NCBI GenBank assembly: GCA_030052745.1 | Contig: JANBVO010000011.1 | Location: forward strand, 496,001-560,000 | Source of the DNA: Pleurostoma richardsiae | Taxonomy: Eukaryota > Ascomycota > Sordariomycetes > Calosphaeriales > Pleurostomataceae | Reading direction: 5' to 3' | Length of the DNA: 64,000 nucleotides | In this document: positions 11,071 to 21,261 of the stretch, one piece after another | Numbering within the stretch: the stretch's first letter is position 1 | Layout: the number at the start of each line of letters is the position of its first letter | The notes under the pieces: generated by a model | Seen by the model: only the letters and a program-made list of their open reading frames with translations | The model's database searches: none | Told to the model about the DNA's origin: nothing | Translations under genes and position numbers: made by a program

Positions 11071-12918
11071 TCACTGAGTCGGCTTCTCCTTGTCGCCCGC
11101 CGGCTTCTCCTTGCCATCGATCACCTCCTTATCCTTCAGTTCGAGGGTGCCCTCTTTGCTCTCGACCACCTCCTTGTCCTTGAGCTCGAGGGTGCCCTCC
11201 TTGGGGACGGCGTCCTCCTTGAGCGGTGCCTCCTTGTCCTTGGACGCGGCATCCTCCTTGGGCGCGGCATCCTTGTCCTTGGGGACTTCCTTATCCTTAG
11301 GAGCTTCCTTGTCTTTGGGTGCCGCCTCCTTGTCCTTGGGGGCCTCCTTATCCTTAGGCGCGGCATCCTCCTTGGGTGCGGCGTCCTTGTCCTTAGGAGC
11401 TTCCTTATCCTTGGGCGCGGCCTCGTCCTTCGGAGCACCCTCCTTGTCCTTGGGGGCGTCCTTGTTCTCGCTCTCCTTCTTCCTGCGGGCCTCCTCCTCC
11501 TTCTTCTTCCTGTCCTCCTCCTCCTTCCGCTTCTTCTCCTCCTCCTCTTTCCTCTTCCTCTCCTCCTCATCCTTCTTCCGCTTCTCTTCCTCCTCCTTGC
11601 GCTTCCGCTCCTCGTCCTCTTTCTTCTTCTTGGCCTCCTCCTTCTCGCGCTCCTTCTCGGCGATGATCTTCTTCTGCTCCGCCTCGGACAGCTTCTCGAA
11701 CTTGGCCACGTTCTCGTCCCACTTGTGCACGCACTCGTCGTTCCAGTTGCAGTCCTCGACCTGCCCGTAGGCTGGGTGGCTGTACCGCGGGTGCCGGCTG
11801 GGCCAGTTGGACGCGTGGTAGTGGTGCTTGACCAGCGCGGCGCGCGCGTCGTGGTTGCCCGAGTTGGAGTGGCCCTGGCCCGCCGCGAAGGCCTCGACCG
11901 TCAGGACCAGCACGCGCTGCACGACCTTGGACTCGCCCATGTCGTGGAAGGCGTCCCAGGTCACCTTCTGGCCCTCGGGCGCGCGCTCGTTCATCTCCGC
12001 CAGGATGGCCAGCGTGAAGGCCGAGGGGCCCGTGCCGCCGATGATCTCGTCGAAGTCCAGCTTGACGTCGGCGATGGACACGCCCTGCTTGGCGGCCACG
12101 CCCCTGAGCCAGCTCATGATCTGCTCGATGAGCCGCATCATGACGGGCTGGCGCGGCTTGCACATGAAGGTCCACTGGCAGAAGGACCGGGACTTGGGGC
12201 CCAGGATGGGGTGGTCCTTCCAGTCGGGCTCGTCGATCTCGACGCCGATGACCATGTCGATGTCATTGGTATCGTAGCGCTCCGGGATGAACTTGGCCAT
12301 GGGCTTGAGGGCCTCGACATCGATATCGGCGTAGACGCCGCCCTCGGCGTACATGACCATGTAGCGTAGGAGGTCGGCCTTGACTATGGCGGCCTGCACA
12401 TCGCGGTAGAAGTCGACAATGTCGGTGCGGTTGAAGCCCTCAGGTCCGAAGTGATACTCGACAAAGGGCATCTCGTTGCCGTCGGTCAGGACCTCGTAGC
12501 GGTAGTCGGGGTTCTTCTCCGCCCACGTCTTGGCCACGTCATGATCGCGGTTCTCGAAGAAGAGAGGATTGACCTTCCAGGTCTGCCATATCTTGTGGGG
12601 GAAATCTCGCCGTACGGGAAGGGGCTCCTTAACGGTGCCAAGGGGTGTGCGCACGACGACGATGTCCTGCTGTGCGGAGCGGAAAAGATTGAGGTTGAGG
12701 ACCAGTAGCACCAGCACCACGCAGCCCATATACAGCGGGATGCACCGCCGGACCTGCGTGGGCAAGATGCTGCGGAATTGGGGCTTAGTGGCCCCCAGTG
12801 TGGGCGAGCCCAGCTGAGAGGCCAACTTGGCGATCATGCTGGGCATGCAGCTGTGGCGGGAAGCTCTCGCAGAGTTCCGGGGAGGGTGATCCGGAACGAA
12901 TTGGTCGTCAGCTGTCAC
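11071..12918 (-). CDS. OCH1-like GT32 glycosyltransferase with long Lys/Glu-rich tail
   Basis: Predicted type II Golgi membrane enzyme of the GT32 (initiation-specific alpha-1,6-mannosyltransferase) family, which adds mannose from GDP-mannose to N-glycans. One exon, 615 residues. A single membrane anchor lies at about residues 59-79, followed by PHKIWQTWK and the catalytic DXD in GGVYADIDVEAL (Asp 198-200 region). The catalytic domain ends near residue 400 with DCNWNDECVHKWDENV. The remaining 210 residues are unusual: a K/E/R coiled-coil-like stretch, then many tandem APKDKEA-type units, then two copies of EGTLELKDKEV. The first ATG is used; a Met at residue 25 is an alternative. Paralogous GT32 members occur in most fungi, so strict OCH1 orthology is not claimed. 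Confidence 0.9.
   Translation of the reverse strand: MTADDQFVPDHPPRNSARASRHSCMPSMIAKLASQLGSPTLGATKPQFRSILPTQVRRCIPLYMGCVVLVLLVLNLNLFRSAQQDIVVVRTPLGTVKEPLPVRRDFPHKIWQTWKVNPLFFENRDHDVAKTWAEKNPDYRYEVLTDGNEMPFVEYHFGPEGFNRTDIVDFYRDVQAAIVKADLLRYMVMYAEGGVYADIDVEALKPMAKFIPERYDTNDIDMVIGVEIDEPDWKDHPILGPKSRSFCQWTFMCKPRQPVMMRLIEQIMSWLRGVAAKQGVSIADVKLDFDEIIGGTGPSAFTLAILAEMNERAPEGQKVTWDAFHDMGESKVVQRVLVLTVEAFAAGQGHSNSGNHDARAALVKHHYHASNWPSRHPRYSHPAYGQVEDCNWNDECVHKWDENVAKFEKLSEAEQKKIIAEKEREKEEAKKKKEDEERKRKEEEEKRKKDEEERKRKEEEEKKRKEEEDRKKKEEEARRKKESENKDAPKDKEGAPKDEAAPKDKEAPKDKDAAPKEDAAPKDKEAPKDKEAAPKDKEAPKDKEVPKDKDAAPKEDAASKDKEAPLKEDAVPKEGTLELKDKEVVESKEGTLELKDKEVIDGKEKPAGDKEKPTQ
11098..11470 (-). repeat. Tandem Lys/Asp/Ala/Pro repeats inside the GT32 coding region
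   Basis: DNA encoding repeated units of the form (A)APKDKEAPKDKD/E, about 8-12 residues each, followed by two near-identical copies of EGTLELKDKEV about 16 residues apart. Unit boundaries are visible in the nucleotides as recurring TCCTTGTCCTTGGG and TCCTTATCCTTAGG words. Such repeats change length by slippage, so copy number may differ between strains. Confidence 0.8.
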
Positions 12919-15524
12919 GAGACGGACAACTGGAGGAGGGACGGCAGCCGGAGGGGGACGTCCAGGAGGAGAAGCAACTGCAACGAGTGGTCCTTCAGCT
13001 CCTTCACACTCTCGCTCAAAGCTCCCGGGTCGTCGGTCAACTCAGCGGTAGGCAGTAACGAGTGGCATTGAGAGTATTCAGAGAAACGAATGAATAAGCT
13101 GCATTCCCAAGCAACAAACGACACGACAATGGGGTGACGATGATGGTGGGGGAAGAAAGAAGAGGAACCGCAGAGCCGCGACGGAGGGACGACGCGTACT
13201 TTTTCCTTTTCCTAGGGGGGTGGTGGGCTAACTATCTAGCTTAGTAGCTGGCGAACAGGAGAGAAAAAGGAGGAGAAGGAGGATAAGTATGGCCAGACCA
13301 GCAACGACGAGAACAACAAGAAGAAACAGGAGAGAGGGTACTGTAGCGAGAGGAGCGGGCCACTTTCCCACCCCAAGCAGCTCTAGTATATTCCGTCTGC
13401 GAGGTAAAATTAGCAGGGTAGAAGGGCAAGCTAGACCCCAGATGAAGAAAAGTGCCACCAGATAGGGGGTGCACCGTCTCTTTTGCCCGGCGCCCGCAGC
13501 CGAGAGAGACACTTGGCGAGAGAGGCGAGCGAGACTGTGAGCGAGAGAGTGACCTGACGGGGATCTCGTCCACGGGCCCCTGCAAGGCTCACAAGATCTC
13601 CTTCCTTGCCAGATACTATCGACCGTTCAGGTCGCGATTGGCGGGACGCCATGGCGGCAGCAGCGCCCCCCCTATTGCTAGCATTCCCACCATCCCGTAC
13701 TACCTTGTAGCTACGCCTCCGCTTGACAAATGGATGGGGCCCGTCTTATGCACCGACCAGGCACTTGTGTCTGTCTCTGAGATGGGGCCATTTGTTTTGT
13801 GCTTGGCAGCGTGCGGGCTTGAGCCTTTTGGTACACACCTCATCAGGAAGAGCTCGTGTTCGGCCGCTCTGGCGTGCGCCATGCCGTTCCGTGCCTGAGT
13901 CGGAACCGCACCCGGTTTTTTTCTGTTTCCTTTCCTGTTTTGTTTTTTGTGTTCAGCTGTTTTACCTGGTTGCGTTAACAAAAAACAACAGCCTATTGCG
14001 TATGTGGACTATGGTGTATGTATGTGTACGACGCCGGGCGGCCGAGGGTCCGAGACAATCTTCTGCTCCTCTTTGTTTCTTTTGTTGTGCTCTTTGTGCC
14101 CTTCCCGCTTTTTCTTCACGGAGACGCGTCCACAGCCCACGGCGATCGACGGTTGGTTCTATGTAGAGTACTGTGTGCGCAATGCGTGTACGTACATACA
14201 GACATGCTGTAGGTACTGTACACCCAAACTCCCAATCGGCACAAGTACCTGACGGCGACCGCCAAGCAGAGCTCAGCTCTCGCCGTCCCTATAATCCTAT
14301 CAGGCGCAGTCTCCGATGTGCTGCCGATCCTGACGGTGACTTGACCTCATACGGCATGGCAAGGTGGGTGGTCGCGCATTGCTATGCTCCCGCGGGGCCC
14401 CGTGAGGTTGTCCAATGGCGGCTGCGTAACCGCCTGCAGAGCATGAAAAGGGGGGGGCGAACATGTTCCTGGTCTGATTATCTCTGATAGTGCCGATGCC
14501 GATGCGATTGGCAGCCGTTAGCAGGGGGGGAAAGCAAGAAGACACTCACCTTTAGCTGTGTCCTCTATAGTATGCGGAGTACTGTAGCTCCTCCTACTCC
14601 TCCAGTCTCCCTCCTGCATGTAACACAGTAACGAATGCAGACGCACTCCGTACAGTACGAGTTTTGAGTCTCGGCCTTGACCTTGACAGACAAGTTCTCA
14701 CTAAAGAGAGTCTGCCGCCACCAACAACGGCCGGTCAACCTTGATTTTTTTTTCTTCGCGCGGCCAAGACCCGGTCAGTCCACATTGAGGCTAGCAGGGC
14801 TGCTGGTACCTGTAACCAGCGCCTGGGGAAATGAGGGAAGTTCCCTGCTAACAAGGGGGTCATTTTCCCTAACAGAAGTGTGTGGGTTTAAGACTTATAG
14901 CATGTTAGTCAGGTGGGAAACTAAGGTAGCGCATGAGCAGGAATTTTTTGCCGGCACTTGTGCTCCATCATTTAAGGCCCAGCGAATCCTCCCAGCCCGG
15001 ATATTCTGCCGCTAGTCCGCATCGGGACCTGTTGGGGGTTGCGATCCCTAGGTACCTGGGTACGTACCTTTGTAGGGTACCTTCAACCTCCCCCAGCTGC
15101 AGCTGCAGCCCCCCCTGGCTCTGCCTACCCTCCATTACAGCCGTTGCGGCCACTGCAGACGTTTCTTCCCTCGGCCTGTTCTTCCGCCCTCAGGCGCGGA
15201 GGCTTAGCTTGTGAATCTGTCTCCGGCACAGCTATACTCTAATTACCACGGGCGTGCTATAGCGCGGCAGTCAGAGAGAGCGAGAGACGGAGCCAGAGTC
15301 TGGAGAACGAACCACCACATGCACCCGGCTGACGACGGGTTGTTCCGCGGGGCCGACGTTGCAGCGTAGAGCACCATCGATCGCTGTCTCCATCTCTCTC
15401 TGCCCCTCGCTAACCACCGCTTGACCTTTTTCTTCCCCTATTCCTTCGTTTTGTGGTGTATGTAGTGCCTGGTGGTTGCTGATACAGCTCTTGCTGCTGC
15501 TGCTGCTCGTTCTCCGCTATCACG
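12919..15524. other. 2.6 kb intergenic region between divergent genes
   Basis: It lies upstream of both the GT32 gene (minus) and the acyltransferase gene (plus) and so carries two promoters. It contains short poly-T and CT-rich tracts and a cluster of GGTAC-type words near 15048-15083. Open frames of 60-150 codons occur on both strands, but all overlap each other and show no recognisable protein. No RNA gene is seen. Confidence 0.5.
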
Positions 15525-17012
15525 ATGCACGCCCAGCGCGAAGGCGGCCTGCTCGATGGCATAGCGGAATCCGGTTCCGGCCTCCCCTGGAAGAGGGGCC
15601 TACGCTGGTTGAAGACGTCCTTGTGGCCCCAGAGCGCTCCCGTCTCCGACCAGCCGCTCAAGCTGCGGCCGACGGCATATCTCGACGGCCTCAGGGGCTT
15701 CGCGGCCTTCATTGTGTACTGGCACCACCACGAGCTGTGGACACACGCGGCCGAAGCGGGTGGTGACAACGCCGTCTTCGAGAACGCCTTCGGCTGGAAC
15801 GGCAACTTCCACTTCGCGACCTTCTACGGCGTCCGCAACTTCTTCTCGGGCGGCCACATAGCCGTGGCCCTCTTCTATGTCATCTCCGGCTACGTCCTGA
15901 CGCTCAAGCCCCTGAGCCTCATCCACGCCGGCGAGCTTCTCAAGCTCGGCGATAACCTCGCCTCGGCCTTCTTCCGCCGGTGGTTCCGCCTCTACATACC
16001 TCTCATCGTCACCACCTTCGTGACTATCACTATCTGGCACGCCTTCGGCATCTGGAACGCCGCCTGCGAGCCCAAGTCCACTTATCGCGAGGAGGTCTGG
16101 GAATGGTATGCCGACTTCAAGAACTTCAGCTTCCTCTTCAAGGAAGGCGGCAAGCCCTGGCTCGATGTTAACCAGCACCTGTGGTCCATCCCCCTCGAGA
16201 TGCGCGGCTCCATGGTCGTCTATATCGCCGCCCTCGCCCTCTCCCGCGCCACGACAAACGCCCGCCTGCTATGCCTCGTCCTGCTAGCCTTCTACTTCAT
16301 GTACATTGCCGATGGCTACTACGGTGCCCTGTTTGTGGCGGGCATGCTCCAGAGCGACCTTGATCAGCTGGCCAAGAAGTACGAAGACGAGTTCCCCCGC
16401 TTCCTCCGCCGCCTCGAGCCCTACAAGACCTTCATCTATTATCACCTTCTCGTCATCGCCATGTTCCTCTCCGGCGTGCCCACGCACGACTACGACGTCG
16501 AGCACCTCCGCCAGAACCCTGGCTGGTACTGGCTGTCCTATCTCAAGCCCCAGGCCGTGTTCGATTACAAGTGGTTCTACCTCTTCTGGGCCGCCAACTT
16601 CATCGTCGCCGCCGTGCCGCGCATCCCGTGGCTCAAGCGCTTCTTCGAGTGCCGCTTCTGCCAGTACCTCGGCCGCATCTCCTTCTCGCTGTACCTCGTC
16701 CACGGGCCCGTCCTCCACATGATCGGCGACCGCCTCTACGCCGCCGTCGGCTGGGCTCGGCCCGTTGGGCCCGAGACGGACAAGCTCGGCTCCTGGATCA
16801 ATATCATGCCGCTGCCCAAGACGGGGCCCATGGGGCTGGAGGTCGCGTTCCTGCTACCGCATATCATCCTGCTACCCCTGACGCTGTGGGTTGCGGACGT
16901 TGTCACGCGGGCCGTGGACGAACCCTCGGTTAAGATCGCGCAGTGGATGTACAAAAAAATCCAAGGAGGACCACCTCCGCCGAAGCCGGAGGACGCCATG
17001 AGATTGGCGTAG
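15525..17012 (+). CDS. Acyltransferase-3 family integral membrane protein
   Basis: Intron-less, 495 residues. It matches the Acyltransferase_3 family (PF01757), multi-pass enzymes that move acyl groups onto sugars or other small acceptors. The domain begins at about residue 50 with LRPTAYLDGLRGFAAFIVYW and carries the invariant-type His pair in YWHHHELW. Further family marks are the signature ALFYVISGYVL, the basic loop FFRRWFRLYIPL and, near the C-terminus, YLGRISFSLYLVHGPVLHM. About ten hydrophobic segments are visible. The acceptor is unknown; in filamentous fungi such proteins are common next to cell-wall and secondary-metabolite genes. It converges on SGT2. The ATG at 15525 is in good context and no upstream in-frame Met exists before a stop. 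Confidence 0.9.
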   Translation: MHAQREGGLLDGIAESGSGLPWKRGLRWLKTSLWPQSAPVSDQPLKLRPTAYLDGLRGFAAFIVYWHHHELWTHAAEAGGDNAVFENAFGWNGNFHFATFYGVRNFFSGGHIAVALFYVISGYVLTLKPLSLIHAGELLKLGDNLASAFFRRWFRLYIPLIVTTFVTITIWHAFGIWNAACEPKSTYREEVWEWYADFKNFSFLFKEGGKPWLDVNQHLWSIPLEMRGSMVVYIAALALSRATTNARLLCLVLLAFYFMYIADGYYGALFVAGMLQSDLDQLAKKYEDEFPRFLRRLEPYKTFIYYHLLVIAMFLSGVPTHDYDVEHLRQNPGWYWLSYLKPQAVFDYKWFYLFWAANFIVAAVPRIPWLKRFFECRFCQYLGRISFSLYLVHGPVLHMIGDRLYAAVGWARPVGPETDKLGSWINIMPLPKTGPMGLEVAFLLPHIILLPLTLWVADVVTRAVDEPSVKIAQWMYKKIQGGPPPPKPEDAMRLA

Positions 17013-17584
17013 ATCATTCTTGCGTGTATGTAGTTACTAGGGCGCCTGCATCTCTTGTTTGGCTGTACATAACCTCAGCGGGCGTAATGAAAGTGCTTTT
17101 GGTTCGGACGGATCTTGTACATTTACTGGATAAGCTTGCTGGATCGGGCGGTAGCATAATTATCCTTGGTAACGGAATCATGAGTCTACGTTCCTTAACT
17201 GCTAGTTTTGGTTCCAGGAAGCGCCAGTGTTCGTTGCTTGGTCCCGTCTTCAGTTCAGCGGGCTTTTCCACGAAGACATCGATACTGTGGCCTCTGCATG
17301 TCCTTAGCCGATCTCAGGCTCTAATTCAGCCCTAAACACATACTCCTAAACTGCTAGGATCTTTGGCCTAGAAACACCTCCACCTGGCGGACTTGAAGAG
17401 GTCTAACTAGGATTCACGATGTGGACAGTGGAATCCAAGGGCATCTCAGCATTCGTTCACGACGACGGCCGCAACTCGAGTTCGGGAAAATGACCGCCTT
17501 CATGTGATTAGGTATCTACAGTACCCTGCTTTGAAACACGACACCGTAGGAACTCGCAGACTGATGATTCATGTCTCATATGTC
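17013..17584. other. Convergent terminator region
   Basis: Tail-to-tail spacer between the acyltransferase gene and SGT2. AT-richer than the coding flanks. No supported gene; the 17014-17271 minus-strand frame lacks any recognisable content. Confidence 0.45.
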
Positions 17585-18826
17585 TTACCGGGGAGGGTTA
17601 CCAGCTCCCGCTCCGGCGCCTCCCGCTCCACCCCCAGCGCCACCACCGCCCATCATGGAGCGAGCCCTGCAGGAATGTTAGTCTTGTGGAGGAGAGACAT
17701 CGGCGAAGAAAGAGCACTCACATGTCTGCAATGTTGGGATCCGACATCAGGGCCGACAGGTCGGGCATGCCGCCGCCGCTGCCGAACTGGTTGGCCAGGT
17801 CCCTGAGCCGCGGGTTGCTCATGAGGTTCGACATCAGCTCCGGGTTGCTCATCAGGTTCTGGGCCATGGACGCGAACATGGGGTTGTTCATGATCGACCC
17901 GAAGTCCGGCATGCCGCCCCCACCACCAGCGCCTCCCGCACCGCCGCCGCCAAACATGCCCGCGAGGTCGCCCAGGCCGGGCGAGCCGGGACCGCTACCA
18001 GGACCGCCCCTCGTGGCCGCCGCCGACTCCTCCTCCTCCTTCTCGATCTCCTCGACGCGCTTCCGCGCCGTCTCGTACCCCTTCTTCATCGCGTCGCTCC
18101 CGCCGCTGCCCTCGTGCTCGATGCCCCGCCGGTATGCCTCCATCGCGCCACGGGCGTCGCCCAGCGCGAACCGCGCCAGCCCCAGGCGGCTCCAGCCCTT
18201 GGTGTAGCCCGGGTCGACGGCGACGGCGGCCTCGGCGTCGGCGCGCGCGCTCTCGTGGTCCTTGGCGGCGCTGTAGGCGGCGGCGCGGTTGGACAGGAAG
18301 ATGGCGTTGCCCGGGTGCAGGGCCAGCGCCTGCGAGTACAGGTCGATGGCCTGCGCGTAGTCGCGCTGCGCCATGGCGGCGTTGCCCTTGGACTTGAGCA
18401 CCTCGGCCTGCTTCTTCTGCTCGTCTGACACCTGCGTGCTAGCGGCCGCTGCCGCTGCTGCCGGGGCGGGGGTTGAAGAGGACGAGGCGGCGGGCTTGGA
18501 GGCGTTCTTCAGCTTCTCGTAGACGCTGTAGATCTTGAGCAGGTTCTGGTCGCCGATGGACTCGGACACGGAGGTCTTGTCGGTGGGGTCGACCTTGAAG
18601 GACTCGGCGATGCAGTTAATGGCGACGTCCATGGACTCCTGGTCGTCGGCGGTCAGGGTCCCGTCGGTCTTGGAGGTCGACAGGAAGTCGCAGATCGCCA
18701 GCGCCAGGCGCTGCTTTGACGTGGTGGCGGGCTGGAAGACTGTCAGCGGGGGTCGTCTGTCGGGCTGCTGATAGCAGAGGCGAAGCGAGGAACCGCAAGA
18801 CATAGAGGGCTGATTGCACTTACCAT
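17585..18826 (-). CDS. SGT2: Small glutamine-rich TPR co-chaperone of the GET pathway
   Basis: Cytosolic co-chaperone that hands tail-anchored membrane proteins to the GET targeting machinery and binds Hsp70/Hsp90. Exon 1 is just the ATG (18826-18824), exon 2 is 18731-17722 and exon 3 is 17666-17585; together 364 residues. The N-terminal dimerisation domain (SKQRLALAICDFLSTS) is followed by three TPR motifs at about residues 110-230 (KGNAAMAQRDYAQAIDLYSQ, ALHPGNAIFLSNRAAAYSA). The C-terminal part has Asn-Pro/Met repeats (MSNPELMSNLMSNPRL) and ends in Gly/Ala with AGNPPR. Starting at the in-frame Met upstream in the intron (18803) would replace the standard N-terminus, so the split start codon exon is preferred. 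UFE1, itself tail-anchored, is a plausible client, but linkage here is likely chance. Confidence 0.93.
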
Positions 18827-19261
18827 GACAGCAATTTCTGTATGATCTTCAGCGTAGTTAATGACTGTTGCGTGCTGTGAATCGAAGTTCGTAGGTTTCT
18901 TTGGCCACGTTCACATGTAGAATCGGGCCTGAACCATCGAAGTCAATAGAGGGGCTCAGAAGGTCTAGAAGCTCCAGCCACAGCTGTAGCGTTGCGCCAC
19001 AGCTGACTTGTTGCTTGAGGCTGAGCTGCGATACGCTTATCGAGGGACCGTACGGATATGTCCGTACCTAGGAAGGTTGGCTTCTGTTAAGGAAGAGCAC
19101 GCAATTCGCTCAGATAAAAACGGCAACTTTCATTGCCTGGCCTGGATTATTGTTACTCTCTGAAGGCCAGCTTGAGTTGGAGATACCACGTTATACACAG
19201 GGACCTCGACAGCATTACCGCCCATTGGCCCCAATAGGTATCACAATCGAGAAGACTAGAC
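18827..19261. promoter_or_regulatory. Divergent promoter region of SGT2 and C6 regulator
   Basis: 435 bases between the SGT2 start codon (minus) and the C6 regulator start (plus). It marks the boundary between the housekeeping block and the accessory cluster. No specific operator could be identified. Confidence 0.4.
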
Positions 19262-21242
19262 ATGTCGGTCACTTCATCAAGTGTATCTACAGGATCGCTT
19301 CGAACTACGCAGCGAGCTCCGAGAACTTGTCAGCCTTGCGCATCGCGCAAAATCAAATGCAACAAGAAGATCCCTTGTTCCGCTTGCTTGCGGAGAGGTC
19401 AAGCATCCTCTTGTACCCGGGAGACAGTGCTTGTCAGGGGCCAGGTAGTCGCCTGGCAGGAGACCGAGACAGCTGTCGATAAGGAGTCGTACGAGGAGCT
19501 GCTGCGAGAAAACAAGCGACTCAGAGAACTTGTTGCTTCACATGAAGAAGGTTTTAACGTTGTTCCGTCTCACGAGACTGGTAGGCCGCAGAGAGTACCA
19601 GACGAAACTGCCTATGCCAAACACCTTGCCACTATCCTGGACACCACAGCACATCACAAGCCTTCAATGTGGCGGCACATGGGATGGGATGATATCCTTC
19701 TGCCTTCAGAGGACTGCAGCGCCGGGCTTATAGCCTATGACAGAGACTGGAACTCATGGGTTCACTACGCTATCGAGTACCCAACCTTTGCCAATGAGCA
19801 TCAAGCCTTCAGACAAGCTATTAGGTCGGGACAGCCTCTGCACGATCTTGATCCTGCCTGGCTAGCCATGTACTTTAGCATCATCACCGTGAGTCCGAAC
19901 AACTCTGGAAACCCAAATGACTTCAGGGAGGCGGGCTGACGAAGAGAGCGAGGCCGCTCTGTTGACAATGGATAACGAAGAGGCAAATAAGCTTGGTTTA
20001 CCATCTGGCAAGTCGTGCGCCTCACGTTCCTCAGACTGATCGTTGTCTTTTTCTAACGACGTCAGACAACCATGAACAGCTGCTTCGGAATTGGTATGAG
20101 GCATCATTGTTCTGCCTGCATAAATCCGACTTCATGCGTCGGTGGGACATCAGAAGTGTACAGGCCATCGCAATTCTTGGCATCTCCTTTGTCAACTTTG
20201 GGGATACTCAGTTGTACGTCACTATGTGGACTTGTGCAATTCGAATAGCCCAAAAACTGGGGCTTGATTACTCGCCCCCTAAAGTTCCGCGAGAAGTTAC
20301 AGGCGGCCTGAGTGAAGAAGGCATCCGTCGTCTCTGGTGGACTTTAATTATCTGTGAATGGTAAGAATTCTGTTGCTCTATTCGACCGCCTTACCTGTTG
20401 GGAGTCTTGTTCTGATCTGATTGATAGGTTTGCCTTGCCATATCACACACCACTCGTGGTTGAAATCGACTTTGATGTCCCTCTTCCTACAGTTGACAGC
20501 GAGGGGACGGTCCCTAGCCTTCGCGGTCCACCAATTCACCCAGTTCAATACCATATATTCATGTCTAGGACGTCATTAGTATACTCACGGTTTCAGACCG
20601 CTATCCATCGGACGAACGAGCCACTGAAACAGATAGTCAGGAGAGCCGACGAGGGACTCGCCGAGGTTATCAACACCCTTCCACCTCATCTGCAGCCTGA
20701 GAACAGAGACGAGGGGGATGAACTAGCGAGACTGTACCCTTGGGTTGGCTGGCAGCGGTTTGATATAACTCTTATTCTCCTCCACCACCGCCTCCGTATA
20801 CATCGGACTCTTAGGGACGAATGGATCTCCCGGCCGGAACAGTTTGGATGGGCCAGGAGCATCTGCCTCAGAACCGCGAGGGAACTCATCTGGATTGCCA
20901 GCAACTGGAGACTCCCACCAGCGAAGCGTCGGCAATGGCAAGTGTCCCCGCGGTCTACTACGCTTGACATGTGGATTCGCGTTCCAGATTCGGCCTCTTG
21001 CTAACGTCTCGTAACTGTCTAGGGCTTTGAGCATGCACCTTTTTACAGCCGCTTATGTGATTATTGAAGAATTGAACACTGGTGACCTTGACGAAGATGG
21101 CACGGAGGACTGGAAGTCGCTGATACATGAATGCGTTGCTTATTGGGACGAGGTCAAGTCCCATAATGCCATGGCTGCCCGGGCCGCGGAGGTCTTGCGA
21201 TACCTGCTTAACGACTCTCTGCAGCTGACGCTGAGTACATGA
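19262..21242 (+). CDS. Zn(II)2Cys6 transcription factor at the cluster edge
   Basis: Candidate pathway regulator. The zinc cluster is at the N-terminus (Cys 23, 26, 33, 39, 42, 51; core CQPCASRKIKCNKKIPCSAC) and is followed by a short coiled coil (YEELLRENKRLRELVASHE). The middle homology region continues with NWYEASLFCLHKSDFMRRWD, IRIAQKLGLDYSPP and RRLWWTLIICEWFALPYH. Exons 19262-19888, 19947-20007, 20066-20360, 20428-20937 and 21023-21242 give 570 residues in one frame. Introns 2 and 4 begin with GCAAGT. The first intron acceptor (GAAGAG at 19946) is the least certain junction. The stop lies only 20 bases from the stop of the convergent DUF1479 gene. Confidence 0.88.
20008..20065 (+). other. 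GC-AG intron (intron 2 of the cluster regulator)
   Basis: Donor CATCTG|GCAAGT, branch TTCTAACGAC, acceptor GTCAG. Removal joins LGLPSD to NHEQLLRNWYEASL, which is continuous in this TF family. No GT donor in the neighbourhood restores the frame. Confidence 0.75.
20938..21022 (+). other. GC-AG intron (intron 4 of the cluster regulator)
   Basis: Donor CAATG|GCAAGT, branch CTCGTAACTG, acceptor GTCTAG. Removal gives AKRRQW-ALSMHLFTAA, the usual end of the fungal TF domain, and leaves the total coding length divisible by three. Confidence 0.75.
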
Positions 21243-21261
21243 AAATGAAAAGCCGCAAAGC

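Noticed and set aside
11090-11770. Plus-strand 226-codon Ser/Leu/Phe-rich frame
   Set aside because: Exact antisense of the Lys/Glu-rich tail of the GT32 gene; its composition is explained by complementing K/E codons.
12919-15524. Possible extra genes in the 2.6 kb spacer
   Set aside because: Frames on both strands overlap, lack recognisable motifs and could not be spliced into any family; treated as promoter and leader DNA.
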